Source: Vibrio sp. 99-70-13A1 (GTDB lineage: Bacteria > Pseudomonadota > Gammaproteobacteria > Enterobacterales > Vibrionaceae). From it: DNA of 64,000 nucleotides. The stretch lies in assembly GCF_013114625.1 (NCBI RefSeq), contig NZ_VTXD01000004.1, positions 62,001-126,000 on the forward strand. Reading direction: 5' to 3'. Of this stretch, positions 8,784 through 18,025 are shown piece by piece (position 1 is the first letter of the stretch; each line of letters starts with the position of its first letter). The notes below the pieces were generated by a model that worked only from the letters and a program-made list of their open reading frames with translations, had not been told where the DNA came from and made no database searches. A program made the position numbers and the translations under genes.

Positions 8784-9509
8784 CTATCGCGTTAAAGCAT
8801 ACAGAGCAGCCAGCGTAGCGTTTTGCTCGCCTTGTGATGTCAGTGTTCCTTCATCGACATAATTGCTAATGCCTTGCTGAACATCTTGCTCGTACAGCAC
8901 AACGTTATTCAGAACCGATGCAACTTGCACGCCTCTTAATCGACCTACAGTTAATAGCGCAGATGTCTCCATATCGGCACCTAATACACCTTTTCCATGC
9001 CAATACCGACAGACATCAAGCTCATTATCGATGTAAAAACTATCATGAGAACGTACGATTCCACGATGAAAGATCTGCAACATTTTTTTGCTAAACTCCA
9101 CCAACCCACTCACTAGATCTATATCTGAATAGGCAGGATAACTAGGTGAAATATAACTCGCCGATCCACCTTCATCTCGTACCGCAGCTTCTACAATGAT
9201 CAAGTCACCCATCGCAATATCATGCTGCAAAGCACCAGCGGAACCAACACGGATGAGTTGTTTGGCACCGCACATTACTAGCTCTTCAAGGGCAATAATG
9301 GCAGAAGCCGCGCCAATACCTGTACTACAAACAGTAATATCTTGTTGATTGTATCGCCCTCGTATCAAGCGAAACTCTCGATTGTTAGCCAGTGACACCA
9401 CGTCAGATAAATGTTCTGCAATGCGATTTACGCGTGCAGGGTCACCACACAGAATAACCTTATCTGTAACTTGTGTTTCATCGACACACAAATGGGGTTG
9501 TTTGTTCAT
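8784..9509 (-). CDS. Nucleoside phosphorylase, uridine phosphorylase-like
   Basis: 241 residues, PNP/UDP family-1 fold. These enzymes split a nucleoside with phosphate into base and (deoxy)ribose-1-phosphate. Seen: phosphate-binding VILCGDPARVNRIA near the N-terminus, CSTGIGAASAIIALEEL, RVGSAGAL, and the substrate segment GADMETSALLTVGRLRG. The pattern is nearer E. coli Udp than DeoD or MtnN, but a tested Udp is usually about 253 residues and identity is moderate, so substrate preference (uridine or other) is open. It follows the CNT transporter by 66 bp and is probably co-transcribed with it, which fits import followed by cleavage. Confidence 0.8.
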   Translation of the reverse strand: MNKQPHLCVDETQVTDKVILCGDPARVNRIAEHLSDVVSLANNREFRLIRGRYNQQDITVCSTGIGAASAIIALEELVMCGAKQLIRVGSAGALQHDIAMGDLIIVEAAVRDEGGSASYISPSYPAYSDIDLVSGLVEFSKKMLQIFHRGIVRSHDSFYIDNELDVCRYWHGKGVLGADMETSALLTVGRLRGVQVASVLNNVVLYEQDVQQGISNYVDEGTLTSQGEQNATLAALYALTR

Positions 9510-9547
9510 AATCTACCTTACTGCTCAACGACCTTACTAACCATGGT

Positions 9548-9568
9548 AGGCTGCGCGATACGCAGCCT
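9548..9568. other. GC-rich hairpin between transporter and phosphorylase genes
   Basis: AGGCTGCG (9548-9555), 5-base loop, CGCAGCCT (9561-9568): a perfect 8-bp stem just after the transporter stop codon. There is no T-run on the minus strand. It probably stabilises or partly attenuates the transcript between the two genes. Confidence 0.5.
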
Positions 9569-9575
9569 CATTCAA

Positions 9576-10781
9576 TTACACAAACAGGCCAACAACCGCC
9601 GCGTTCATTAAGTTTGCTAATGTTGCCGCCAAGAGAACTTTCATTCCCAGTTGACCAATAACACCAGCACGCTGTGGAATCATTTTACTCAATGCGCCAC
9701 ATACCATTGCCACCGAACCGATATTGGCAAAGCCACACAGTGCAATGGTCATAATAGCGGTGGAGCGAGGGGTCATTTCAACGCCACCCATACTTGCAAA
9801 AGCAACAAATTCGTTAAGTGCGATTTTCTGACCTAAGAAAGAACCCGCAATACCCGCTTCTTCCCAAGGAATACCAATTAGCCATGCAACAGGCGAGAAA
9901 AACGTTCCTAGAATGACATCAACCGTTAGATCTGGCTTACCAAACCATTCACCAATCGCTCCTAAACCGCCATTTAGCATCGCCATTAAACCGATACATG
10001 AGATGATCACAGCACCGACAATAGCTGCAATTCCCATACCGGCTATCGCACCTTTTGCAACCGCATCAATAAAGCTACTCGGCTTTTCATCGTCTGGAAG
10101 TTCTGGTACTTCATCAACGGTCTCTTCTGTTTCAGGGATCAATAATTTAGCAAACATCAAACCAGCTGGAGCCGACATGAAACACGCCATAATCAGGTAA
10201 TTAAGATCCACTCCCATACCCGCTAGACCAGCCAGAATAGAGCCAGCAATAGAGGACAAACCGCCAACCATCACAGCAAAGATTTGAGAACGAGTTAGTA
10301 CACGGTGGTAAGGCTTCACCAATAGTGGTGCTTCCGTTTGCCCCAACACAATATTACCAGCCGCATTCATTGACTCGGCGCGAGAAGTACCTAATACACG
10401 CTGTAAGCTGCCGCCAATAATACGAACGAACCACTGCATAATGCCTAGGTAGTAAAGCAATGATGTTAAAGATGCCGTAAAGATGATTTGTGGCAATACT
10501 TGCAGAGCCCAAACAAAGCCAATGCCATCGACACTAAAATTCACTAAGCTACCAAAAGCGAAACGAATACCTTCAACTCCGTAGCCAAAAACATTCCCTA
10601 CGGCATTAGACACAGACAGCAACACACTCGCACCAACATCCGTTGCTAGTACGAAGAAAGCAACACCAATAATGACAACAAAAGCACCACCAACTGCACG
10701 CCAGCTTATTTTGCTGCGGTTTTCAGAGAAGATAAAACCAACACTCAATAGCGCGATAATTCCGAGGAAGGACTGGATCAT
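9576..10781 (-). CDS. Concentrative nucleoside transporter (NupC/CNT family)
   Basis: 401 residues with about ten hydrophobic segments. CNT proteins import nucleosides with Na+ or H+ across the inner membrane. Seen: the family order of an N-terminal three-helix part, the gate/nucleoside-recognition domain with GQTEAPLLVKPY (about 150) and the C-terminal domain with an ALCGFANIGS-type motif near residue 350. GQTEAP is the hallmark of sodium-coupled CNTs such as V. cholerae vcCNT. Its ATG overlaps the stop of the upstream quinone-reductase gene (ATGA), so the two are translationally coupled. Confidence 0.93.
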   Translation of the reverse strand: MIQSFLGIIALLSVGFIFSENRSKISWRAVGGAFVVIIGVAFFVLATDVGASVLLSVSNAVGNVFGYGVEGIRFAFGSLVNFSVDGIGFVWALQVLPQIIFTASLTSLLYYLGIMQWFVRIIGGSLQRVLGTSRAESMNAAGNIVLGQTEAPLLVKPYHRVLTRSQIFAVMVGGLSSIAGSILAGLAGMGVDLNYLIMACFMSAPAGLMFAKLLIPETEETVDEVPELPDDEKPSSFIDAVAKGAIAGMGIAAIVGAVIISCIGLMAMLNGGLGAIGEWFGKPDLTVDVILGTFFSPVAWLIGIPWEEAGIAGSFLGQKIALNEFVAFASMGGVEMTPRSTAIMTIALCGFANIGSVAMVCGALSKMIPQRAGVIGQLGMKVLLAATLANLMNAAVVGLFV

Positions 10782-11329
10782 TTTGAAACCTCTAAAGCTT
10801 GATTAACGACTTGAATAAGGCGTTGTGCATGTTGGTGAGAGAGTTCTAAAGTCATGGCTTTATCACCGCCTTCTTCTGGGGTAGCGTTCATTTCAAAGGT
10901 CACTATCGTATCGACAATATTGACCTCTGCCGCTCTGAATGGATGTTCGTACGCGACTTGGTAGGCTAAGAGGGGTAAAAAATTGAAGCCAGTTTCGTTG
11001 TATGACTCTTCTGTTGCACCAGCAGTGACAGAAAACAGCACCGGCTTATCTTTAAGCTTGCTACCCTCTGGACCAAAGGCAAAGCCGTATGTGAATACCT
11101 CATCAATCCAACGCTTAAGCACTGACGGATACGTACTCCAATAAAGCGGGAACTGAACCACGATTAAATCCGCTATTTGCAGCGCAGTTTGTTCCGCTTC
11201 AATATCACCATTAAAGTTTGCAACATGATTAACATTCCACTCGGTTTGCTGAGCAAGGTCAGTCAAAATTGTGGCATTTGCAACTGACTTGGATAAGTCA
11301 GGATGACCATCTATCACTAAAATATTCAT
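10778..11329 (-). CDS. NAD(P)H:quinone oxidoreductase, flavodoxin-like fold
   Basis: 183 residues from the ATG at 11329, which has AAGGA seven bases upstream; an open upstream extension to 11386 has no such support. The family (KefF/MdaB/YwrO-like) uses FMN or FAD to reduce quinones by two electrons. Seen: MNILVIDGHPDLSKSVAN at the start (flavin phosphate loop), VVQFPLYWSTYPSVLKRWIDEVFTYGFAF mid-protein (split here by function: WSTYP and the WIDEVF helix), and SVTAGATEESY. It overlaps the transporter gene by 4 bp. Why a quinone reductase heads a nucleoside operon is not clear. Confidence 0.85.
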   Translation of the reverse strand: MNILVIDGHPDLSKSVANATILTDLAQQTEWNVNHVANFNGDIEAEQTALQIADLIVVQFPLYWSTYPSVLKRWIDEVFTYGFAFGPEGSKLKDKPVLFSVTAGATEESYNETGFNFLPLLAYQVAYEHPFRAAEVNIVDTIVTFEMNATPEEGGDKAMTLELSHQHAQRLIQVVNQALEVSK

Positions 11330-11546
11330 AATTATGTCCTTGAAGTTACGCTCATTTCGCACAACACATAGCCACTCGATTACCATAGAAAAAGGTTTAT
11401 CGATTATTGGCTGAATTATAAATAATAAAGATGGTTGGACAGGAGGACATTTGTCCCCTCACGAATGAGGCAGATCATAATCTTTGACGAAAAAAACAGA
11501 GGAAATAAATAAACTAGAGATAAAGAGAAGGGATATGTACAGCCTA

Positions 11547-11885
11547 AAATAAAAGAAACCCCGCTAAGCTTTCGCCTAACGGGGTTATGGTTCTTTTGCA
11601 GCAATCCGGCTACTGTTCATCTTATGAGGTTTCCCTTCAATAAGACTGATGCTCCCTGCATCTATCCTTGACTGTGGCTAAATCCATTAACCGATTTCCA
11701 TAGTTCATCGCCATCCTAGCGGTGTCCATATTGCCCATCATCCTGACTGGCTAATCTCATCCAAAGATATTACTGATTCAGTATTTTACTTCCTTGCTGA
11801 TAACTCATCCTAAGTCACCAAATCTTCATCCTGAAGATACCTATTCCTTTAGGCTTTGTCCTGTTCCTGCCAACTCCCTGTCGAC
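11547..11885 (-). ncRNA. csrB: CsrB-family CsrA-sequestering RNA
   Basis: On the minus strand the RNA would start GTCGACAGGGAG, the same 5' sequence as E. coli CsrB, and end in an intrinsic terminator with a GAAA loop (arms AACCCCGTTAGGC and GCTTAGCGGGGTT) and a T-rich tail. Length about 340 nt. I count 17 GGA motifs, many as AGGA or GGAUG in small hairpin loops such as CTTCAGGATGAAG. Such RNAs bind and titrate the translational regulator CsrA. Upstream of 11885 there is a TAATAT -10 but only a weak -35, as expected for an activator-dependent promoter. Coordinates at the 3' end are approximate. Confidence 0.93.
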
Positions 11886-12179
11886 AAAGTGAATATTACG
11901 CGGATTGTTTGACATTCACAGAGGCTAAAAACAAAAATTTATCTGAAATATTAATTAAACAAAAGCAACATTCAAGTAAAATCAATCAGTTAGGATGATT
12001 GGTGAGATATTCTATGATAAATGCAAAGCGTATTCTCACATCAGCAGTGAGAGATCTCTTACAAGACTGATAACAGATAGAGAAACCGGTTCTAGCCCAT
12101 ATTATTCGGGGTTAGCTCTAGAAAACACCCAAGTGACTCCCCATATTACTCCTATGATACTAAATAAGAGATTCAACGG
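11886..12179. promoter_or_regulatory. Divergent control region between csrB and tex
   Basis: A 294-bp AT-rich region. It holds the csrB promoter and activating box, and must hold the tex promoter; TATGATACT at about 12153 is a reasonable tex -10. An imperfect direct repeat CCCATATTAYTC occurs at about 12098 and 12140. I see no gene in it. Confidence 0.6.
12046..12063 (-). promoter_or_regulatory. VarA/GacA (UvrY) upstream activating box of csrB
   Basis: Minus strand TGTAAGAGATCTCTCACT, a near match to the 18-bp GacA box TGTAAG-N6-CTTACA. It lies about 161-178 bp upstream of the csrB 5' end, the usual distance for this class. Directly downstream is a second, weaker copy of the left half (TGTGAG, minus strand, about 12039-12034). 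The box also lies 117 bp upstream of tex. Confidence 0.75.
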
Positions 12180-14513
12180 ATGAGCCACGCTATCTGTACA
12201 TTGATTGCCCAGGAACTGAATGTTCGCCCTGAGCAAGTTATCGCTGCTGTAAACCTCATTGATGACGGCAACACTGTCCCATTTATTGCGCGTTACCGTA
12301 AAGAGGTCACTGGAGCATTAGACGATACCCAACTGCGTAACTTAGACAGCCGACTTTCTTACTTACGAGAATTAGACGATCGCCGTCAAACGATCCTGAA
12401 ATCAATTAAAGACCAAGATAAGCTGACACCTGAACTCGAAAAAGACATCAATCAAGCAGACAGTAAGACTCGCCTTGAAGATTTATACCTTCCTTATAAA
12501 CCCAAGCGCCGCACCAAAGGGCAGATTGCCATTGAGGCAGGTCTCGAACCTTTAGCTAACTCCCTTTGGAGCAACGCACAGCAAGATCCAGAAACGGAAG
12601 CAGCGCGTTATATCTCTACAGATAAAGGAATCGCAGATACTAAAGCTGCACTTGATGGCGCACGAGCGATCATCATGGAGCGTATTGCAGAAGATGCAAA
12701 CCTACTTGAAAAAATCCGCCAACACTTAACGCGTAATGCCGAACTAGCAGCTCGTGTAGTGACGGGTAAAGAGCAAGCTGGTGAGAAGTTTAAAGATTAC
12801 TTTGAGCATAATGAAGCAATGAGCAAAGTCCCTTCACACCGAGCTTTAGCTATGCTGCGTGGCCGTAATGAAGGCTTCTTAACGTTAGCTATGAATGCCG
12901 ACCCAAGCCAAGATGAAAGCATTCGCACTTCATATTGTGAAAACATCATTTCGGAACATTACGGAATTCATTTAAGCAGCGCGCCTGCCGATGCATGGCG
13001 TAAGCAAGTGATCAGCTGGGCATGGCGTATAAAAGTTTCTATGCATATGGAAACTGAACTTATGGGTTCAATGAAAGAACGCGCTGAAATCGAAGCGATT
13101 GAAGTATTCGCGACTAACCTTAAAGATCTACTAATGGCAGCGCCTGCTGGTCCTCGTGCGACTTTAGGTCTCGACCCTGGTTTACGTACGGGTTCTAAAA
13201 TTGCGATTGTGGATGCGACAGGTAAAGTGCTCGCGACAGATACGATTTACCCTCACCCACCACAAAAGCAATACGACAAGTCAGCTCATGTTGTTGAGCA
13301 ATTAGTTCGTAAATACAATGTTGACCTGATTGCGATTGGTAACGGCACTGCTTCACGTGAAACCGACAGCTTTGTGGCTGATGTAATTAAACGTGGCAAC
13401 CTAAACGCACAGAAGATTATCGTCAGTGAAGCTGGAGCCTCTGTGTATTCTGCATCAGAATTAGCGGCGAAAGAATTCCCGAATATGGATGTATCGATTC
13501 GTGGTGCCGTGTCGATTGCTCGCCGATTACAAGACCCTCTCGCAGAGCTTGTGAAAATTGACCCTAAGTCTATTGGTGTGGGTCAATACCAACACGATGT
13601 AAGCCAAACGATGCTTGCTAAGCGCCTTGATGCAATTGTAGAAGACTGTGTGAATGCTGTTGGTGTAGACGTCAATACCGCTTCTGCTGCGCTACTAACA
13701 CGTGTGGCAGGGCTTTCGACAACCATCGCTCAAAATGTTGTGGATTACCGCGACGAGAATGGTCGATTCGAAGCGCGTACGACATTAAAGAAAGTCGCTC
13801 GACTCGGACCAAAAGCATTTGAACAGTGTGCTGGTTTCTTAAGAATCATGGATGGTAAAAATCCGCTTGATGCGTCATCAGTCCACCCTGAAGCCTACCC
13901 TGTCGTTAAAGCTATTGCAGAGAAGAACCGAAAAGACATTAAGTCTCTTGTTGGAGATACTGATTTCTTACGTGGTTTACACGCGATTGATTACACCAAC
14001 GAAAGCTTCGGTGTACCTACTATTACTGACATCATCAAAGAACTGGATAAACCGGGTCGTGACCCGCGCCCTGAGTTTAAAACCGCGACTTTTGCAGATG
14101 GCGTGAATAGCATGTCTGACTTAGAACTAGGCATGATTTTAGAAGGTGTTGTCTCTAACGTGGCGAACTTCGGCGCTTTTGTTGATATTGGCGTTCACCA
14201 AGATGGTTTAGTGCATATTTCTGCGCTGACTGATCGCTTTGTCTCTGACCCTAGAGAAGTCGTAAAAGCCGGTGATATCGTTAAAGTAAAAGTCATGGAA
14301 GTGGATGTTCAACGTAAGCGTATTGCTCTGACCATGCGTATGAAAGATGAACCAGGGCAAGATAATAAGTCACAACGTTCTAGCTCACCTCGCGATCAGC
14401 AATCTAGACCTCGAAATCAAAATGCTCAAGGTAACCAGCGTCGTCGTGAAGAACCACAAAACGCGGCTATGGGCGGTGCATTCGCTGCTGCTTTTGCTAA
14501 AGCAAAGAAATAA
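12180..14513 (+). CDS. tex: Tex/YhgF S1-domain RNA-binding protein
   Basis: 777 residues (E. coli YhgF 773). Tex is a conserved nucleic-acid-binding protein tied to transcription and toxin expression in other species; the biochemical role is not settled. Order: N-terminal helical region with the Tex signature ([13 protein letters not shown]), a YqgF-like RNase H fold (about 325-450; [19 protein letters not shown]), helix-hairpin-helix region (about 490-560), and an S1 domain (about 645-720; [21 protein letters not shown]). The tail is low-complexity, rich in Ser, Arg, Gln and Asn. It starts after the csrB control region. Confidence 0.95.
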   Translation: MSHAICTLIAQELNVRPEQVIAAVNLIDDGNTVPFIARYRKEVTGALDDTQLRNLDSRLSYLRELDDRRQTILKSIKDQDKLTPELEKDINQADSKTRLEDLYLPYKPKRRTKGQIAIEAGLEPLANSLWSNAQQDPETEAARYISTDKGIADTKAALDGARAIIMERIAEDANLLEKIRQHLTRNAELAARVVTGKEQAGEKFKDYFEHNEAMSKVPSHRALAMLRGRNEGFLTLAMNADPSQDESIRTSYCENIISEHYGIHLSSAPADAWRKQVISWAWRIKVSMHMETELMGSMKERAEIEAIEVFATNLKDLLMAAPAGPRATLGLDPGLRTGSKIAIVDATGKVLATDTIYPHPPQKQYDKSAHVVEQLVRKYNVDLIAIGNGTASRETDSFVADVIKRGNLNAQKIIVSEAGASVYSASELAAKEFPNMDVSIRGAVSIARRLQDPLAELVKIDPKSIGVGQYQHDVSQTMLAKRLDAIVEDCVNAVGVDVNTASAALLTRVAGLSTTIAQNVVDYRDENGRFEARTTLKKVARLGPKAFEQCAGFLRIMDGKNPLDASSVHPEAYPVVKAIAEKNRKDIKSLVGDTDFLRGLHAIDYTNESFGVPTITDIIKELDKPGRDPRPEFKTATFADGVNSMSDLELGMILEGVVSNVANFGAFVDIGVHQDGLVHISALTDRFVSDPREVVKAGDIVKVKVMEVDVQRKRIALTMRMKDEPGQDNKSQRSSSPRDQQSRPRNQNAQGNQRRREEPQNAAMGGAFAAAFAKAKK

Positions 14514-14624
14514 GCTGAATCGATAATAAACCGAAATCAGCCGTTAGCGAAAGCGACCTGTTAACGAAAAAATCGGTTAACAAGAGCAATCAATAAATAA
14601 ATAAAAGTAATCACAAAAAAAAAG

Positions 14625-14667
14625 AAAAGCCTGACCTTTCATAAAATGGGAAGAATCAGGCTTTTTT
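14625..14667. terminator. Terminator after tex (bidirectional)
   Basis: AAAAGCCTGA (14625-14634) pairs with TCAGGCTTTT (14656-14665) over a 21-base loop. T-runs are present on both strands, so it can end tex and the convergent gene at 14690-15163. Confidence 0.8.
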
Positions 14668-14689
14668 CTTAAGTAGCCAAAGATCTCCG

Positions 14690-15163
14690 TCATAAAACCG
14701 CTATAACTTCTGATGGCGTATGAGGCGCTACCGCATGACCATAGTGGTACTTAATGATCTTACGCCGTTTATCCATCTGATCTTGCCTTATCGCCGCATC
14801 TAAAACATGCCTAGGCAGTCGAAAACGCATCGTGTAACCTTTTCCTTGATCAGCACTGTAAGTCTGTAATGCTAATAAACCAAATAACCGATCTAAGATG
14901 TCTTTGGGTTCTTCATGATAAATCGAACTGGCTTCCGACTCGTTATCCATCTCATAACCTGGGTGTTCAGAGGGATCCCATGCCGACTGCTTTCGTCGTT
15001 TCTCATCAGACTTAACCCTACGTTCTGCATTAGTTTTTGCCATTGCAACCGTTGGGGCTATTGGCTCACGAACTCTATTATCGCGCGCAACTTGCTCTGT
15101 TTGCACATTAACTGATGGGGCGATCAATGGCACACTTACAACTGATGCAGGTGGCACTATCAT
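14690..15163 (-). CDS. Conserved hypothetical protein, Vibrio-type
   Basis: 157 residues, product not recognised. The start is well supported: GAGGAGA seven bases before the ATG. The first 45 residues are Val/Pro-rich without a clear signal peptide (MIVPPASVVSVPLIAPSVNV). The middle is charged (RRVKSDEKRRKQSAW), and the C-terminal half has a possible helical domain with a basic run DKRRKIIKYHYGHAV. No cysteine motif, no P-loop. It converges on tex and lies upstream of a stretch of tandem repeats. Codon use looks like its neighbours. Confidence 0.7.
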   Translation of the reverse strand: MIVPPASVVSVPLIAPSVNVQTEQVARDNRVREPIAPTVAMAKTNAERRVKSDEKRRKQSAWDPSEHPGYEMDNESEASSIYHEEPKDILDRLFGLLALQTYSADQGKGYTMRFRLPRHVLDAAIRQDQMDKRRKIIKYHYGHAVAPHTPSEVIAVL

Positions 15164-15206
15164 CGCGAAGTCTCCTCAGAATCGCCCAACGTTTTATGCT
15201 TTCTTG

Positions 15207-15248
15207 CTTATCTATTTATCTATTTATCTATTTATCTATTTATCTATA
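15207..15248. repeat. 8-bp tandem repeat TCTATTTA
   Basis: Four exact copies of TCTATTTA (15211-15242) flanked by partial copies. Non-coding, in the promoter-side gap between the hypothetical gene at 14690 and bioH. Confidence 0.9.
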
Positions 15249-15333
15249 CAGCTTTATCTCATCGATAAATTATTCTCGCTATACTCTTTTGCTTGGCTTT
15301 TGACCTGGTACGGTCTCCTACCTACGAATATCT

Positions 15334-15363
15334 ATACCAATACCAATACCAATACCAATACCA
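15334..15363. repeat. 6-bp tandem repeat TACCAA
   Basis: Four full copies of TACCAA (15335-15358) and a partial fifth. It sits 86 bp from the TCTATTTA array in the same 336-bp gap (15164-15499), which otherwise shows nothing I can identify. Short arrays like this are prone to copy-number change by slippage. Confidence 0.85.
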
Positions 15364-15499
15364 GCAAAGAAATAACCCCCATTGATAGCCAGTTACTTTA
15401 CAACTCACCTCGTTGGTTAGCTTATATATCGACCAGTTTGATTATAAATTTAGCATTTAGTTTCTCTTCAAATAAAACAATAATCATTTGAAGTAGTTA

Positions 15500-16285
15500 T
15501 CACTGGGGCTTTATCTCTGCAAAATTGAGTAACTGGCTGCAAAATGCTTCTGCTTCAGTCATGAATGGCGCATGCGATGATTGAGTAAAAATAAACTGCT
15601 CCGTATGAGGCAACGCTTTGTCTAAATCTTTCGCCACTTTAATCGGAACTAAACCGTCTAGCCGACCATACAAACGCAGCATTGGAACGGATATTTCTGG
15701 TAGTTGCTCCCTTAAATCCACATCAGATAGCATCTTCAAACCCGCTAGTAATGATTCTGGATTTGGCAACGGACGAGATAGCACCGCTTGCTTTAACTGT
15801 TTCACATCTTGTCTCGCTGAAGGGCTGCCCATCGCTTGTAAAGCCATAAAACGTTCAATGGTGGTTTGAAAATCTTCTACAAGTTGCTCAGTGAAAGCCG
15901 TCAACACATTAGGCTGAATACCACGCCACATCACTGGTGTTTTCTCGGCTGAAAACTTAGGTGAACTCGCAACCGTAACCAACTTCCGAACATAATCCGC
16001 ATGGTGCAAAGCCATATGTGTGGCAACTAGCCCACCAAGAGACCACCCTACCCAAATAGCGTTTTTGGGAGCATCTTCAATCAGTAAATCAGCAATACCT
16101 GCAAGATCTTTAGCGTGGCTGTGAGAACTGTGCCCGTAGCCAGGAAGGTCGACGACATGAACCGTAAAATTACGTTCTAGCGTTTTAACAGTTTGCTGCC
16201 AAACGGCGCCATTCATTCCCCAGCCATGAACCAAAACTAAGTCAGGACCAGAACCTGATACATGCCAATACAATGCTTTACTCAT
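15500..16285 (-). CDS. bioH: Pimeloyl-ACP methyl ester carboxylesterase BioH
   Basis: 261 residues (E. coli 256). It hydrolyses the methyl ester of pimeloyl-ACP, ending the methyl-masked route to the biotin pimeloyl chain. Alpha/beta hydrolase: oxyanion region VLVHGWGMNG (17-26), nucleophile S82 in GWSLGG, acidic residue in YGRLDGLVP (about 210), and the catalytic His in SSHAPF (about 238). The order bioH (-) then gntX (+) then nfuA (+) is the same as in E. coli. Divergent from gntX across 85 bp. Confidence 0.95.
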   Translation of the reverse strand: MSKALYWHVSGSGPDLVLVHGWGMNGAVWQQTVKTLERNFTVHVVDLPGYGHSSHSHAKDLAGIADLLIEDAPKNAIWVGWSLGGLVATHMALHHADYVRKLVTVASSPKFSAEKTPVMWRGIQPNVLTAFTEQLVEDFQTTIERFMALQAMGSPSARQDVKQLKQAVLSRPLPNPESLLAGLKMLSDVDLREQLPEISVPMLRLYGRLDGLVPIKVAKDLDKALPHTEQFIFTQSSHAPFMTEAEAFCSQLLNFAEIKPQ

Positions 16286-16370
16286 TCTTGCAGTGTCTCC
16301 TACTTTTTTCAGCCACGTTAGCCAAACACGCCACTTACTATTAATGATTGTCCTTTAAAGAATTAAGCTC

Positions 16371-17087
16371 ATGTTATCTGATTGGCTACAAAAGAGCACC
16401 CAGCGGCTACTCACACCTCAATGCTCGTTATGTAAATTAAACAAGTCGAACTCAGATCGTTCATCCACCTTTTGCAATACATGTATGGAACATTTTGCTC
16501 CAACTCCTCGCTGCTTACGCTGCGGGTTAGAAACACCTTCAACCATTGAGCAGTGTGGCAGTTGCTTATCTCATCCTCCCTTATGGGACAGGCTGTATTG
16601 TGTGAGCGACTATACCTTCCCAACGTCTTCTTATATTCATAAATTCAAATACACCAAACAGTTTTGGCTAGCTCGGGATTTAGCATCACTCATTTCAAGT
16701 CGTATAGACCAACCCGCACCACTGATCACAAGCGTGCCTTTGCATTGGAGGCGCTATCTACAACGCGGATTTAATCAGAGCGATCTACTTGCCCGTTACA
16801 CAGCAAAAGCACTAACAACAAAAGAAGTTAAGGTTGAAAGCAAAACGCTTTTCAAGCGAACAAGAGCGACTAAAACTCAGCAAGGATTATCTAAACACCT
16901 TCGCAAGCAGAACCTAGCCGACGCGTTCGAATTAATAAAAGCGGATGTGCCTAAGCACGTTGCCATTATGGATGACGTGGTCACAACCGGCAGTACCGTG
17001 AACCATTTATGCCAGTTATTACGGGAAATGGGTGTTGAAAGGATTGATATCTACTGTATTTGTCGGACGCCCGAGCCAAGTAAATAA
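16371..17087 (+). CDS. gntX: ComF/GntX family phosphoribosyltransferase-like protein
   Basis: 238 residues. Order: N-terminal zinc-ribbon-like part with four CxxC pairs (CSLC, CNTC, CLRC, CGSC; about 18-67) and a C-terminal type I phosphoribosyltransferase fold with the PRPP loop VAIMDDVVTTGSTV at about 195-208. ComF proteins act in DNA uptake in naturally competent bacteria, and Vibrio is competent on chitin; the E. coli homologue GntX was linked to gluconate use. Which role applies here is not shown by the sequence. Located between bioH and nfuA. Confidence 0.85.
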   Translation: MLSDWLQKSTQRLLTPQCSLCKLNKSNSDRSSTFCNTCMEHFAPTPRCLRCGLETPSTIEQCGSCLSHPPLWDRLYCVSDYTFPTSSYIHKFKYTKQFWLARDLASLISSRIDQPAPLITSVPLHWRRYLQRGFNQSDLLARYTAKALTTKEVKVESKTLFKRTRATKTQQGLSKHLRKQNLADAFELIKADVPKHVAIMDDVVTTGSTVNHLCQLLREMGVERIDIYCICRTPEPSK

Positions 17088-17195
17088 AGGCGACGAGCTT
17101 GATCTGTACAGCAATCCAACAAAAAGAGGCTGAATTACAATTCTGACCGGAGTAGAATGTCTGGAATAGCCTACAAATTTACTCAGGTATTAGTC

Positions 17196-17780
17196 GTGTC
17201 AAATATTACAATTACAGAAACAGCTCAAACTCACTTTGCCAATCTGCTTTCACAGCAACCTGAAGGCACAAACATTCGTGTATTCGTGGTAAACCCAGGA
17301 ACACAAAATGCTGAATGTGGCGTATCTTACTGCCCAACAGACGCTATTGAAGCTTCTGATACGAAACTGTCTTTTGAAGCATTCGATGCTTATGTAGATG
17401 AGCTAAGCTTGCCATTTCTAGACGAAGCAGAAATTGATTTCGTAACAGACAAAATGGGCTCTCAGCTTACTCTAAAGGCACCAAACGCAAAAATGCGTAA
17501 AGTATCTGATGACGCAACACTTATAGAACGTGTTGAATACGCAATTCAAACACAAGTTAACCCGCAACTTGCTGGTCACGGTGGTCACGTAAGCCTAGTA
17601 GAGATTACTGAAGAAGGCGCAGCTATCGTTGCATTCGGTGGCGGTTGTAATGGTTGTTCAATGGTTGATGTGACTTTAAAAGAAGGCATTGAGAAAGAAC
17701 TATTAGAACAGTTCCAAGGTGAACTTACTGCCGTTCGCGATGCAACAGAGCACGATCGTGGTGAGCACTCTTACTACTAG
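17196..17780 (+). CDS. nfuA: Fe-S biogenesis protein NfuA
   Basis: 194 residues from GTG at 17196, which gives the family N-terminus [17 protein letters not shown]. An in-frame ATG at 17157, with GGAG just before it, would add 13 residues; both are possible. NfuA carries and delivers 4Fe-4S clusters to apoproteins under stress. Seen: an N-terminal degenerate A-type domain (about 1-95) and the C-terminal Nfu domain with the cluster-binding pair CNGC in [15 protein letters not shown] (about 145-160). Ends in a strong terminator. Confidence 0.92.
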   Translation: MSNITITETAQTHFANLLSQQPEGTNIRVFVVNPGTQNAECGVSYCPTDAIEASDTKLSFEAFDAYVDELSLPFLDEAEIDFVTDKMGSQLTLKAPNAKMRKVSDDATLIERVEYAIQTQVNPQLAGHGGHVSLVEITEEGAAIVAFGGGCNGCSMVDVTLKEGIEKELLEQFQGELTAVRDATEHDRGEHSYY

Positions 17781-17811
17781 TCCACAGTAGAAGTAACACC
17801 AAACAAACAGC

Positions 17812-17843
17812 AAAAGGTTGATGTGTAAGCATCAACCTTTTTT
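17812..17843 (+). terminator. Terminator after nfuA
   Basis: AAAGGTTGATG (17813-17823), loop TGTAAG, CATCAACCTTT (17830-17840), then a T-run. An 11-bp perfect stem. Confidence 0.88.
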
Positions 17844-18025
17844 AATGCCTTATCTCATCCTATTATTGAATAAGTTCATTGAGTGAATGATCGGTCCTCA
17901 GGTATTCACCCTAAGAATTTTGCATAAGGTTCAGAATTAAGTCGAAACACAAAATCCGCCAGTATCAATCCATGCCGTTTTTTCATATATTGGGGGTATC
18001 TAATTAAAGCTAAGGAGCGAGCGTA

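Noticed and set aside
11416..11604. 62-codon frame on the minus strand
   Set aside because: It overlaps the csrB terminator and 3' end, has no ribosome site and resembles no family.
11995..12183. 62-codon frame on the plus strand before tex
   Set aside because: It lies in the csrB/tex control region over the VarA box; composition is not coding-like.
15115..15491. Frames rich in Ile/Tyr/Leu and Thr/Asn repeats
   Set aside because: They are translations of the TCTATTTA and TACCAA arrays, without ribosome sites.
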